DNA of 64,000 nt, taken from contig NZ_APMP01000002.1 of the NCBI RefSeq assembly GCF_000372645.1, positions 186,001 through 250,000 on the forward strand, read 5' to 3'. Source of the DNA: Caulobacter vibrioides OR37. GTDB taxonomy: Bacteria > Pseudomonadota > Alphaproteobacteria > Caulobacterales > Caulobacteraceae. This document shows, in pieces, positions 10,339 through 17,295 of this stretch. How positions within the stretch are numbered: the stretch's first letter is position 1; every line of letters begins with the position of its first letter. A program made the position numbers and the translations under genes. Below the pieces are notes generated by a model. The model searched no databases and was not told where the DNA came from. It saw only the letters and a list, made by a program, of their open reading frames with translations.

Positions 10339-11280
10339 ATGGACGCTCGTTGGCTGGAAGATTTTCTCACCGTCGCGGAAACCGGCAATTTCACGCGCGC
10401 GGCGCAATTGCGCAATGTCTCGCAGGCCGCCTTCAGTCGCCGGATCAAGACGCTGGAATCGTGGCTGCGCACGCAGCTCATCGATCGCACCACCACGCCC
10501 ATTCGGCTGACCCGCGACGGCCAGCGGTTTCGCGAACGCGCCGTGGAGATCATGCGGCAGATCAACGAGGCGCGGCTGAGCATCGGCGAGACCGGGACGG
10601 TCCGCCGGAAGCCGGTGCGGGCGGCGCTGGTCTACTCCCTGGCCTCGGGGGCCCTCCCCCAGTGGTGGAACGACTGGGCGGCCGAGGCGGGCGACGATGT
10701 CCTCTATAGCGTGATCAGCGGCAACGCCTCCGACTGCCTGGCGGCCTTGATGACCGGCAACGCGGATCTGGTCGTGTGCCATCAGCCCGACACGCCGGGC
10801 ATGTGTCCGCCGGCCGAGCTTTACGAGCAGCTCGTGATTGGCCAGGACATCCTGGCGCCCTATGCGGCGCCCGCGCTCGCGGGTCCGGGCCTTTTCTCGG
10901 GCCAGCGGGGCGAGCCCGCGCCGCTGCTGATGTATGCGCGGCCTTCATCGTTCGCGCGCGCCGTCGAGACCATCATCGCCAACGCGCCGCACCGGATGCC
11001 CGGCCGCGTTGTCTTCAAGGCCGAGACTTCGGCGGTGCTTCGCGCCATGGCGGTGGCCGGCCACGGCGTGGCGTGGCTGCCCGAATGCGTGGCGCGCGAA
11101 GCGCCGCCAGGCGCCCTGAGGCGCCTGGACGCCGGCGAGTGGAGCGCCCGGCTCGACATTGTCGCCTACCGTGATCGCCAGGCCCGGATTCCGTTGCTCG
11201 ATCGCCTGTGGAGCCAATCGCGGTCTGGTCGGGAAAACCGAGCGCCCGCGATGGCGGTCGCGGGATCCAGGGCGTTCTGA
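10339..11280 (+). CDS. LysR-family transcriptional regulator, copy 1
   Basis: This 313-residue LTTR has an N-terminal winged helix-turn-helix (RWLEDFLTVAETGNFTRAAQLRNVSQAAFSRRIKTLE) and a C-terminal effector-binding domain with two alpha/beta lobes. ATG 10339 is chosen because it aligns exactly with the internal MDMRWLEDFL of the neighbouring paralogue; an upstream TTG at 10252 would run into the transposase-remnant region. It is followed after three bases by a second LysR gene to which it is clearly related across its full length. Serine hydrolase and TonB receptor genes downstream carry LysR-type dyads in their promoters, making them candidate targets. The ligand is unknown. Confidence 0.9.
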   Translation: MDARWLEDFLTVAETGNFTRAAQLRNVSQAAFSRRIKTLESWLRTQLIDRTTTPIRLTRDGQRFRERAVEIMRQINEARLSIGETGTVRRKPVRAALVYSLASGALPQWWNDWAAEAGDDVLYSVISGNASDCLAALMTGNADLVVCHQPDTPGMCPPAELYEQLVIGQDILAPYAAPALAGPGLFSGQRGEPAPLLMYARPSSFARAVETIIANAPHRMPGRVVFKAETSAVLRAMAVAGHGVAWLPECVAREAPPGALRRLDAGEWSARLDIVAYRDRQARIPLLDRLWSQSRSGRENRAPAMAVAGSRAF

Positions 11281-11283
11281 AGC

Positions 11284-12288
11284 ATGGAAACCGAAGCCCA
11301 ACGCGACCTTGTCGGCGCCATGGACATGCGTTGGCTGGAAGACTTTCTGGCGGTCGCCGACACCCGAAACTTCACCCGCGCCGCGCGCCTGCGCAACATC
11401 TCCCAAGCCGCGTTCAGCCGGCGCATTCGGGGCTTGGAATGGTGGCTGGGGGTGTCGCTGATCGATCGCGCATCCTGCCCATTGCGCTTGACTCCCGATG
11501 GCGAGAATTTCCGCCAGCGCGCCGCCGCGATCGTTCAGCAGATCACGGACGCCCAGTCGAACGACCCGACAAGCGGGCCGCGGCGCGAACTGAGCCTGGC
11601 TCTTCCTCACTCCCTCGCCACCGGGCGCCTGCCGGCTTGGTGGGGCGCCTGGCAACGCGCGGTGGGCCCGGACGTCGCTTGGAACATCGTGAGCGGCGAC
11701 GTCAACGACATCGTCGCGGCCTTGATGACCGCCGACATTGACATCCTTATCGCCTACCAGTCGGCGATTGTCGGCGTGACCCTGCCCGAGGACCAGTACG
11801 AGCGCGTCGAGATCGGGGAGGAAGTCCTGGCTCCCTACGCCGCGCCCTGGGTCGCCGAACGGCTGGAGCGGTCAGGCCGCGCGGTCCCGCTGCTGGCCTA
11901 CACGCCCACCTCCACCTTCGCCCGGGTCGTCGAGGCTCTTCTGGACGCCGCCCCGACCCGCCCACGCGGCCCGGTGATCTTCGAGGCGGAGTCCACCGCC
12001 GTGTTGCGCGCCATGGCCATGGCCGGCCATGGCGTGGCCTGGCTGCCGATCGGCGTCGCCAACGAGGCCCCGCGCGGCGCGCTGCGTCGGGTCGAGATCG
12101 AAGGCTGGAGCGCGGATCTCAAGATCATCGCCCATCGCGACCGCCGGTCGACATCGACGGCGGTGGCCGAACTTTGGTCGCTGCTATCGCCAGGAGGGCG
12201 GGGCGCGCCGGCCGCGCGCGTCGGGGGCGCGGCTCTTCGATGCCTGCCCGCCGCCAACGAGCCCACCCGCTGGAAACACCTCAGCTGA
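11284..12288 (+). CDS. LysR-family transcriptional regulator, copy 2 (tandem paralogue)
   Basis: This LTTR has up to 334 residues. Its DNA-binding domain (MRWLEDFLAVADTRNFTRAARLRNISQAAFSRRIRGLE) and effector domain (TAVLRAMAMAGHGVAWLPIGVANEAPRGALRRVE) closely match copy 1, which has TSAVLRAMAVAGHGVAWLPE and PPGALRRLD. The two arose by duplication and stayed adjacent. Two starts are possible: ATG 11284, three bases after copy 1, or ATG 11320, which aligns with the copy 1 start. The tail is ~20 residues longer than copy 1. Paired LTTRs can act as heteromers or as antagonists; which applies here cannot be read. Confidence 0.9.
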   Translation: METEAQRDLVGAMDMRWLEDFLAVADTRNFTRAARLRNISQAAFSRRIRGLEWWLGVSLIDRASCPLRLTPDGENFRQRAAAIVQQITDAQSNDPTSGPRRELSLALPHSLATGRLPAWWGAWQRAVGPDVAWNIVSGDVNDIVAALMTADIDILIAYQSAIVGVTLPEDQYERVEIGEEVLAPYAAPWVAERLERSGRAVPLLAYTPTSTFARVVEALLDAAPTRPRGPVIFEAESTAVLRAMAMAGHGVAWLPIGVANEAPRGALRRVEIEGWSADLKIIAHRDRRSTSTAVAELWSLLSPGGRGAPAARVGGAALRCLPAANEPTRWKHLS

Positions 12289-12299
12289 TGACGCGCCCG

Positions 12300-12854
12300 T
12301 CAGACCGCTTTCAGAGACGGCGCATAGTCGAAGATGAAGTGAATGCGGGCGGCGTCGCCGCGGTTGGCGACGCTATGCGCCATCAGATTGTTCAGCTCGA
12401 ACGCATATTGAGCCCTGGGCGGGATGCGCTCGGAGCCAACAATGAACTCGACATCCGGATTGGTCACGAGCGGCACGTGGATGCGATGGGCCGCGGCGAA
12501 CGACGGATGGCCGTCGGTATGGCGGGCGATGCGGCAGCCCGCCGGCAGGCGCGCCATCATGGCTCGCAGCACCGTGCCGCCCGGCGGGTAGCGCTTGGCG
12601 ATCACGCGGTCCATCAGATCCTGGGCCTCCTCGGCCAGGAGATCCCAGCCGGCGGCGCGAAAGATCCGAACGTCGGGCCAGCCTTCGCAGAAGGTCAGGA
12701 TGATGGACTGGGTCTGGGCGTGGACATCGTAGTCGTTCTGGCGGCGCGCGTCGGCCAGCCAAGCGGCCTCGCCCAGCGCCAACACCTTGCGCGTCAAGGC
12801 CGAGCAATCGAACCTGCCCAATGGAACGGTCGGTTCGCTCGCGATCATCGCCAC
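12300..12854 (-). CDS. Aspartyl/asparaginyl beta-hydroxylase family protein
   Basis: This 184-residue Fe(II)/2-oxoglutarate oxygenase belongs to the Asp/Asn beta-hydroxylase family. The iron-binding H112-x-D114 is seen in CRIARHTDGHPSF. The distal histidine is H160 in LMAHSVANRGDAARIHFIFDY, which also holds the probable 2-oxoglutarate-binding arginine R170. There is no membrane anchor, so it is cytoplasmic. It is divergent from the TPR-double sulfotransferase gene, the starts being about 37 bases apart. Family members hydroxylate peptide, protein or small-molecule Asp/Asn; the target here is unknown. Confidence 0.87.
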   Translation of the reverse strand: MAMIASEPTVPLGRFDCSALTRKVLALGEAAWLADARRQNDYDVHAQTQSIILTFCEGWPDVRIFRAAGWDLLAEEAQDLMDRVIAKRYPPGGTVLRAMMARLPAGCRIARHTDGHPSFAAAHRIHVPLVTNPDVEFIVGSERIPPRAQYAFELNNLMAHSVANRGDAARIHFIFDYAPSLKAV

Positions 12855-12891
12855 GCCCCACGCATTTTCAACCTCGTTCGTGACCTTCGCC

Positions 12892-15450
12892 GTGAACCCT
12901 GAGACCGCAACCTACTCGCCCTCGGAGATCGATCGCCAGGTCGAGCAGGCCTTTGATCGACACAAGCGCGGCGATCTCGCCCACGCCGCCAGCGTATATC
13001 GCGCGGTGCTGGCCAGAACGCCGGATCATGCGCGAGCCCTTCATTATATGGGCCTGATCGCCCAGCAAACGGGCAACTCGCGCCAAGCCGTGGAGCTTCT
13101 GGAACGCGCGATCGCGAGCGACCCCACCGATCCGCGCGCCTACAACCATCTGGGCCAGATCCATGCGCGGCTTAACGACAAGCGCGCGGCCGCCGAGCTT
13201 TTCGAACGGGCCCTGGCCATCGCCCCCGACCACGCCGACACGCTCAACAACCTGGCTAATGTCACGCTGACGCGGGACCTTCAGCAGGCGATCACCCTCT
13301 ATCGCCGGGCGCTCGAGCTACGCCCAGACTCGGCCGCGGCGGCCTATAATCTCGCCCAGGCCCTGAATGAGGATCACGCCTTCGACGAGGCCGTCGCCCT
13401 GTTCCGCCGGGCCATCGCCCTGGATCCGGCGCACGTCCCGGCCCGCCACAATCTGGCTCTGCTGCTCGAGCAGCGCGGCCAGTTCGCCGAGGCCATCGAG
13501 CAATACCTGACCGTGCGGCGCCTAGACCCGCGCCACGCCCCCTCCCTGGCCAATGTGCTGGGCGTGCGCGACTACGTTCCCGACGCGACCATGGTGCGCC
13601 AGGCCGAGGACCTGTTGAAGACGCCAGGCGGGCGCGACGAGGATCGCATCAAGCTGCACCGCGGCCTGGGCAAGCACTACGAGCGATCCGGCGACCACGA
13701 ACGGGCCTTCCACCACTTCAGCGGCGCCAAGGCGACCTTCTCGCGCACGCGCCCAGCCTTCGACCTCGACGCCGTGGTTCATCAGATGGCCCGCCTCAAG
13801 GCCGCCTTCACCGCGGCGACCTTTTCCGAAGCCGCGCCGCTCAGCGACTCCGAAAGGCCGGTGTTCATCGTCGGCCTGCCGCGCTCGGGCACGACCCTGA
13901 CCGAGCAGATCCTGGCCAGCCATCCCCAGGTGTTCGGGGCCGGCGAGCTGCCTGACATTCCACGTCTGGTGAAGATGCTGGCGCCCGACTATCCCGAGGA
14001 TCTCACCGACCTGGACGGCTTGGCCGAACTCGCCGGCGACTATCTGGCCGAACTCGACCGACTGGCGGGTCCCGCGCCATCGCGCGTGACGGACAAGATG
14101 CCGCTGAACTCGCTGCATCTGGGGCTAATCGCCAAGCTCTTTCCCAGGGCGCGCATCATCCACTGCCGCCGAGACCCGCGAGACGTGGCCCTGTCGTGCT
14201 TTGTCGAACTGTTCGAGCTCGACCATGACTTCACCACCCGGTTCGACGATTTCGGCCGGTATTTCCTGGAGCACGAGCGGCTGATGGATCATTGGCGGGC
14301 GGTGCTGCCCACGCCGATCCACGAGTTGCGCTACGAGGCGCTGGTCGCCGATCCCGAGCCGGTCATCCGCGACCTGCTGAGCTATTGCGGCCTCGACTGG
14401 GACCCGGCTTGCCTGGCGTTTCAGGAAACCGAACGCACAGTCCAGACCCCCAGCCGCTGGCAGGTGCGCCAGCCGCTCTACCAGACCTCGATCGGCCGCT
14501 GGCGGCGCTACGAGCGCCATATGACGCCGCTGCTTGAGCTGTTGGCGAGCGAGGACCGAGACCCGCCCGCCCCGGCCTCGCGCGAACCCGCGCGCGCGGC
14601 GGGCTCGAAGACGCCCTCGGCCCTGGAGCGACCGCTGTTCATCGTCGCCGCGCCCCGTTCGGGCAGCACGCTGCTGTTCGAGACCCTGGCCAAGAGCCAA
14701 GGCCTGTGCACGGTGGGCGGCGAAGCGCACTGGCTGGTCGAGAGCTTGCCAAGCCTGCGTCCCGGCGCGCCGGACGTCACGTCCAACCGGCTGACGGCTC
14801 GGCACGCCAGCTCCACGGTCCGACGTCACATGGTCGAGCAGATCGCCACGCGGCTGGTCGACGCGACGGGCGCGCCAACCCGGGGCGATGGCGGAGAGGT
14901 CTTCCTGGAAAAGACGCCGAAGAACGCGTTGCGCATTCCGTTCTTCAACGCGCACTTTCCACAGGCTCGCTTCATCTTCCTGTGGCGCGATCCGCGCGAG
15001 AACATCAGCAGCATCATGGAGGCCTGGCGCTCCGGACGCTTCGTCACCTATCGCGGCCTCGACGGCTTCCAAGATCCCTGGTCGCTGCTGCTCCCGCCCG
15101 CCCATGAGACGATGGCGGGCCAGCGGCTGGAGGAGATCGCGGCCTTCCAATGGCGCTCGACCAACACCATCGCCCTGGACGACCTCGAGGGCCTGGATCG
15201 CGACCGCTGGACCAGCGTCAACTACGCCGACCTGCTGGCCGATCCATTGGGAACGGTCTCGCGTCTGATGGACTTCGCGCGGCTGCCGCTGGACGAGCCC
15301 CTGGCCGCCCATCTGCGCCGCCCCCTGCCCGCCTCGCGCTATACCCAGACCGCTCCGGCGGCGGACAAGTGGCGCGCCAACGCCCGGGAAATCGAGTCCG
15401 TTCTGCCGAGGATCGAAGCGGTGTGGGATCGGCTTCGCGCGCTAGGCTAA
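12892..15450 (+). CDS. TPR protein with two tandem sulfotransferase domains
   Basis: This ~852-residue cytoplasmic protein has an unusual three-part build. Residues ~10-270 are tetratricopeptide repeats (e.g. ALHYMGLIAQQTGNSRQAVE, NHLGQIHARLNDKRAAAELF). A first sulfotransferase domain starts near residue 324 with the PAPS 5'-phosphosulfate loop FIVGLPRSGTTLTEQIL, and its 3'-phosphate region is IIHCRRDPRDVALSC. A second domain starts near 582 with FIVAAPRSGSTLLFETL and has EKTPKNALRIPF and FIFLWRDPRENISSI. Both loops look intact. The start is uncertain: GTG 12892 is preferred, GTG 12880 is possible, and an earlier start would overlap the divergent hydroxylase. The acceptor is unknown. Confidence 0.85.
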   Translation: MNPETATYSPSEIDRQVEQAFDRHKRGDLAHAASVYRAVLARTPDHARALHYMGLIAQQTGNSRQAVELLERAIASDPTDPRAYNHLGQIHARLNDKRAAAELFERALAIAPDHADTLNNLANVTLTRDLQQAITLYRRALELRPDSAAAAYNLAQALNEDHAFDEAVALFRRAIALDPAHVPARHNLALLLEQRGQFAEAIEQYLTVRRLDPRHAPSLANVLGVRDYVPDATMVRQAEDLLKTPGGRDEDRIKLHRGLGKHYERSGDHERAFHHFSGAKATFSRTRPAFDLDAVVHQMARLKAAFTAATFSEAAPLSDSERPVFIVGLPRSGTTLTEQILASHPQVFGAGELPDIPRLVKMLAPDYPEDLTDLDGLAELAGDYLAELDRLAGPAPSRVTDKMPLNSLHLGLIAKLFPRARIIHCRRDPRDVALSCFVELFELDHDFTTRFDDFGRYFLEHERLMDHWRAVLPTPIHELRYEALVADPEPVIRDLLSYCGLDWDPACLAFQETERTVQTPSRWQVRQPLYQTSIGRWRRYERHMTPLLELLASEDRDPPAPASREPARAAGSKTPSALERPLFIVAAPRSGSTLLFETLAKSQGLCTVGGEAHWLVESLPSLRPGAPDVTSNRLTARHASSTVRRHMVEQIATRLVDATGAPTRGDGGEVFLEKTPKNALRIPFFNAHFPQARFIFLWRDPRENISSIMEAWRSGRFVTYRGLDGFQDPWSLLLPPAHETMAGQRLEEIAAFQWRSTNTIALDDLEGLDRDRWTSVNYADLLADPLGTVSRLMDFARLPLDEPLAAHLRRPLPASRYTQTAPAADKWRANAREIESVLPRIEAVWDRLRALG

Positions 15451-15469
15451 GCGGCGCCCGCCACGCCCT

Positions 15470-15484
15470 ATGCAAAGATTGCAT
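15470..15484. promoter_or_regulatory. LysR-type operator candidate, dyad ATGCAA-AGA-TTGCAT
   Basis: This is a perfect 6+3+6 inverted repeat about 105 bases before the serine hydrolase start. Within it T15471 and A15483 frame eleven bases, fitting the T-N11-A LysR box with interior dyad. A near-identical 15-mer lies before the TonB receptor gene at 17156. Two LysR genes are in the same cluster. Binding is inferred, not shown. Confidence 0.6.
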
Positions 15485-15588
15485 GACGCCCTGAAAGGTT
15501 TTGCCTTCGATTTTCGCCGCGCCCTAATCGTGAGCTTCGCCGAGGACCGCTCGTCAGCGGCTCCCGCGAGACGAACAGGGGATCGGGC

Positions 15589-17100
15589 ATGAAGTTGAGG
15601 ACCGCGGCGGCCGCGTTGACCATCCTGGCCCAGGCCGCGTGGCCCGGACCCGCGGCCTGGGCTCGGGAGCCCGCCGAGACGGCCAAGACTTCGCTCCCGG
15701 CCGACGCCTTGCGCGTCGTCGACGTCTGGCTTGAAAGCGAACGCGCCTTTCACCGTATTCCGGCGATGTCCGCGACGATCACCCAGGGCGACGACATGGT
15801 CTTCGCCGCCGGCTACGGGACCGTCGACGCCGCGCGCAAGACGCCCGCGACCAGCCAAACGCTCTATTCGATCTGCTCGATCTCCAAGCTCTTCACCTCG
15901 GTGGCCCTGATGCAGCAGTGGGAGGCCGGCAAGGTCAGGCTTGACGAGCCGCTGACCAGTTACCTGCCCTGGGCCAAGCTGAAACCGCTGGACGAAGACA
16001 GCGTGCCGATCACCCTGCGCGGGGCGCTGACCCATTCGGCGGGCCTGCCTCGCGACTTCGACAAACCCTACTGGTCCGGTCCGGACTTCACCTTCCCGAC
16101 GGAGGAGGAGGTCAAGACGGGCCTGGCCAAGCAACAGCCCCTTTGGCCCGCGTCGCGCTACTTCCAGTACAGCAATGTCGGCTTGACGCTGGTGGGCGAC
16201 ACGGTGGCGGCCGTCAGCGGCCAGCCCTATGCCGACTATGTAAAAGCCAATGTGCTGGCGCCGCTGGGCCTCAAGGACACCTATGTCGGCCTGCCCATGG
16301 CGCTCTACGGACAGCGGTTGGCCGTCGGCTGGGGCTCGCCCGACCGCCAAGGCCAGATCAAGCCGCTGCCGCCCTTCGACACGCGCGGCGTCCTGCCCGC
16401 CGCCGGGCTCGTTTCGTCGGCCGAGGATCTGAGCCGCTTCGCCCGCTGGCAGTTTCGCCTGCTGCGCACCGGAAAGACGGAGGTGCTGAAGGCCTCGACC
16501 CTGCGCGAGATGCAACGCGTGCAGTTCCTGGATCCCAACTGGAAGGACAGCTGGGGCCTTGGCTTTCACGTCTGGAAGAAGGGCGAGGCGACCTATGTGG
16601 GCCATGACGGCGCCTGTCCGGGCTACAAGACCAATCTGAGTCTTCGTCCGGCCACCGAGACCGCCGTGGTCGTGATGATGGCGGGGATGGGCGACGCCTG
16701 GGGCCACAGCGGCGCGATCTTCGATCTGCTTGATCGCCGCAAGGCCGCGCCGACCAGCGGTCCGAGCCTGCCGGACGCGGAGCTCGAGGCTTATTCAGGG
16801 GTCTATTCGGGTCAGCCGTGGATATCCGAAATCGCCGTGGCGCCCTGGAGCGGGGGGCTGGCGCTCATGAGCTTGCCATCGGCCAATCCGGCCGAGGGCC
16901 TCGACATCTTGCGGCCGGAGGGCAAGGACACCTTCCGGCGGCTGCGGGAGGACGGCAGCAAGGCCGACCTGGTGCGTTTCGAGCGCGACGCCTCGGGCAA
17001 GGTCACGGGCTTCACCGAATTCAGCATGCCCCACCCGCGCCTGACCGCCCTGCCCCCGGCCGACCATGCCAAGCCCAAGCCGGTCGCGCCCGCGACGTGA
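15589..17100 (+). CDS. Exported serine hydrolase, class C beta-lactamase/DD-peptidase family
   Basis: This 503-residue protein has a signal peptide (MKLRTAAAALTILAQAAWPGPAAWA) and the penicillin-binding transpeptidase-like fold. The SxxK motif is S97-I-S-K100 (SICSISKLFTSVALMQQW), the Y194-S-N motif lies in FQYSNVGLTLVGDTV, and HDGACPGYKTN fits the third motif. A C-terminal ~110-residue domain follows. Such proteins hydrolyse esters, amides or D-amino peptides; true beta-lactam hydrolysis is unlikely. It lies just after the double sulfotransferase gene and carries an upstream LysR-type dyad shared with the TonB receptor gene. A periplasmic role on an imported compound is a reasonable inference. 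Confidence 0.88.
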   Translation: MKLRTAAAALTILAQAAWPGPAAWAREPAETAKTSLPADALRVVDVWLESERAFHRIPAMSATITQGDDMVFAAGYGTVDAARKTPATSQTLYSICSISKLFTSVALMQQWEAGKVRLDEPLTSYLPWAKLKPLDEDSVPITLRGALTHSAGLPRDFDKPYWSGPDFTFPTEEEVKTGLAKQQPLWPASRYFQYSNVGLTLVGDTVAAVSGQPYADYVKANVLAPLGLKDTYVGLPMALYGQRLAVGWGSPDRQGQIKPLPPFDTRGVLPAAGLVSSAEDLSRFARWQFRLLRTGKTEVLKASTLREMQRVQFLDPNWKDSWGLGFHVWKKGEATYVGHDGACPGYKTNLSLRPATETAVVVMMAGMGDAWGHSGAIFDLLDRRKAAPTSGPSLPDAELEAYSGVYSGQPWISEIAVAPWSGGLALMSLPSANPAEGLDILRPEGKDTFRRLREDGSKADLVRFERDASGKVTGFTEFSMPHPRLTALPPADHAKPKPVAPAT

Positions 17101-17155
17101 TTTGCATTGCTTGACCGCTTTCACATGGTTTCAGCACAGGTCCAAAAGGCGCGCC

Positions 17156-17170
17156 ATGCAAAGAATGCAT
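17156..17170. promoter_or_regulatory. LysR-type operator candidate, dyad ATGCA-AAGAA-TGCAT
   Basis: This 15-mer matches the dyad at 15470 in 14 of 15 positions. It lies about 125 bases before the TonB receptor start at 17296. A single half-site TTGCAT also occurs at 17102-17107, in inverted orientation to the left arm. The paired occurrence at similar distance from two genes suggests one regulator controls both. Confidence 0.58.
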
Positions 17171-17295
17171 CAGCCCGAGAATGAACTTGCGGCCCCCATG
17201 CCATTGATCGCGGAATGGAATTGCCAAACTGCGGCTATTGCTTTGTTCGCGGAAATTTGGCGCCCAAAAGTCTTACCCCGGGGGTGATTACCGCG

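Noticed and set aside
15589..17100. Antibiotic-resistance beta-lactamase
   Set aside because: Motifs fit the large serine hydrolase family with an extra C-terminal domain; context (TonB receptor, carrier) points to another substrate.
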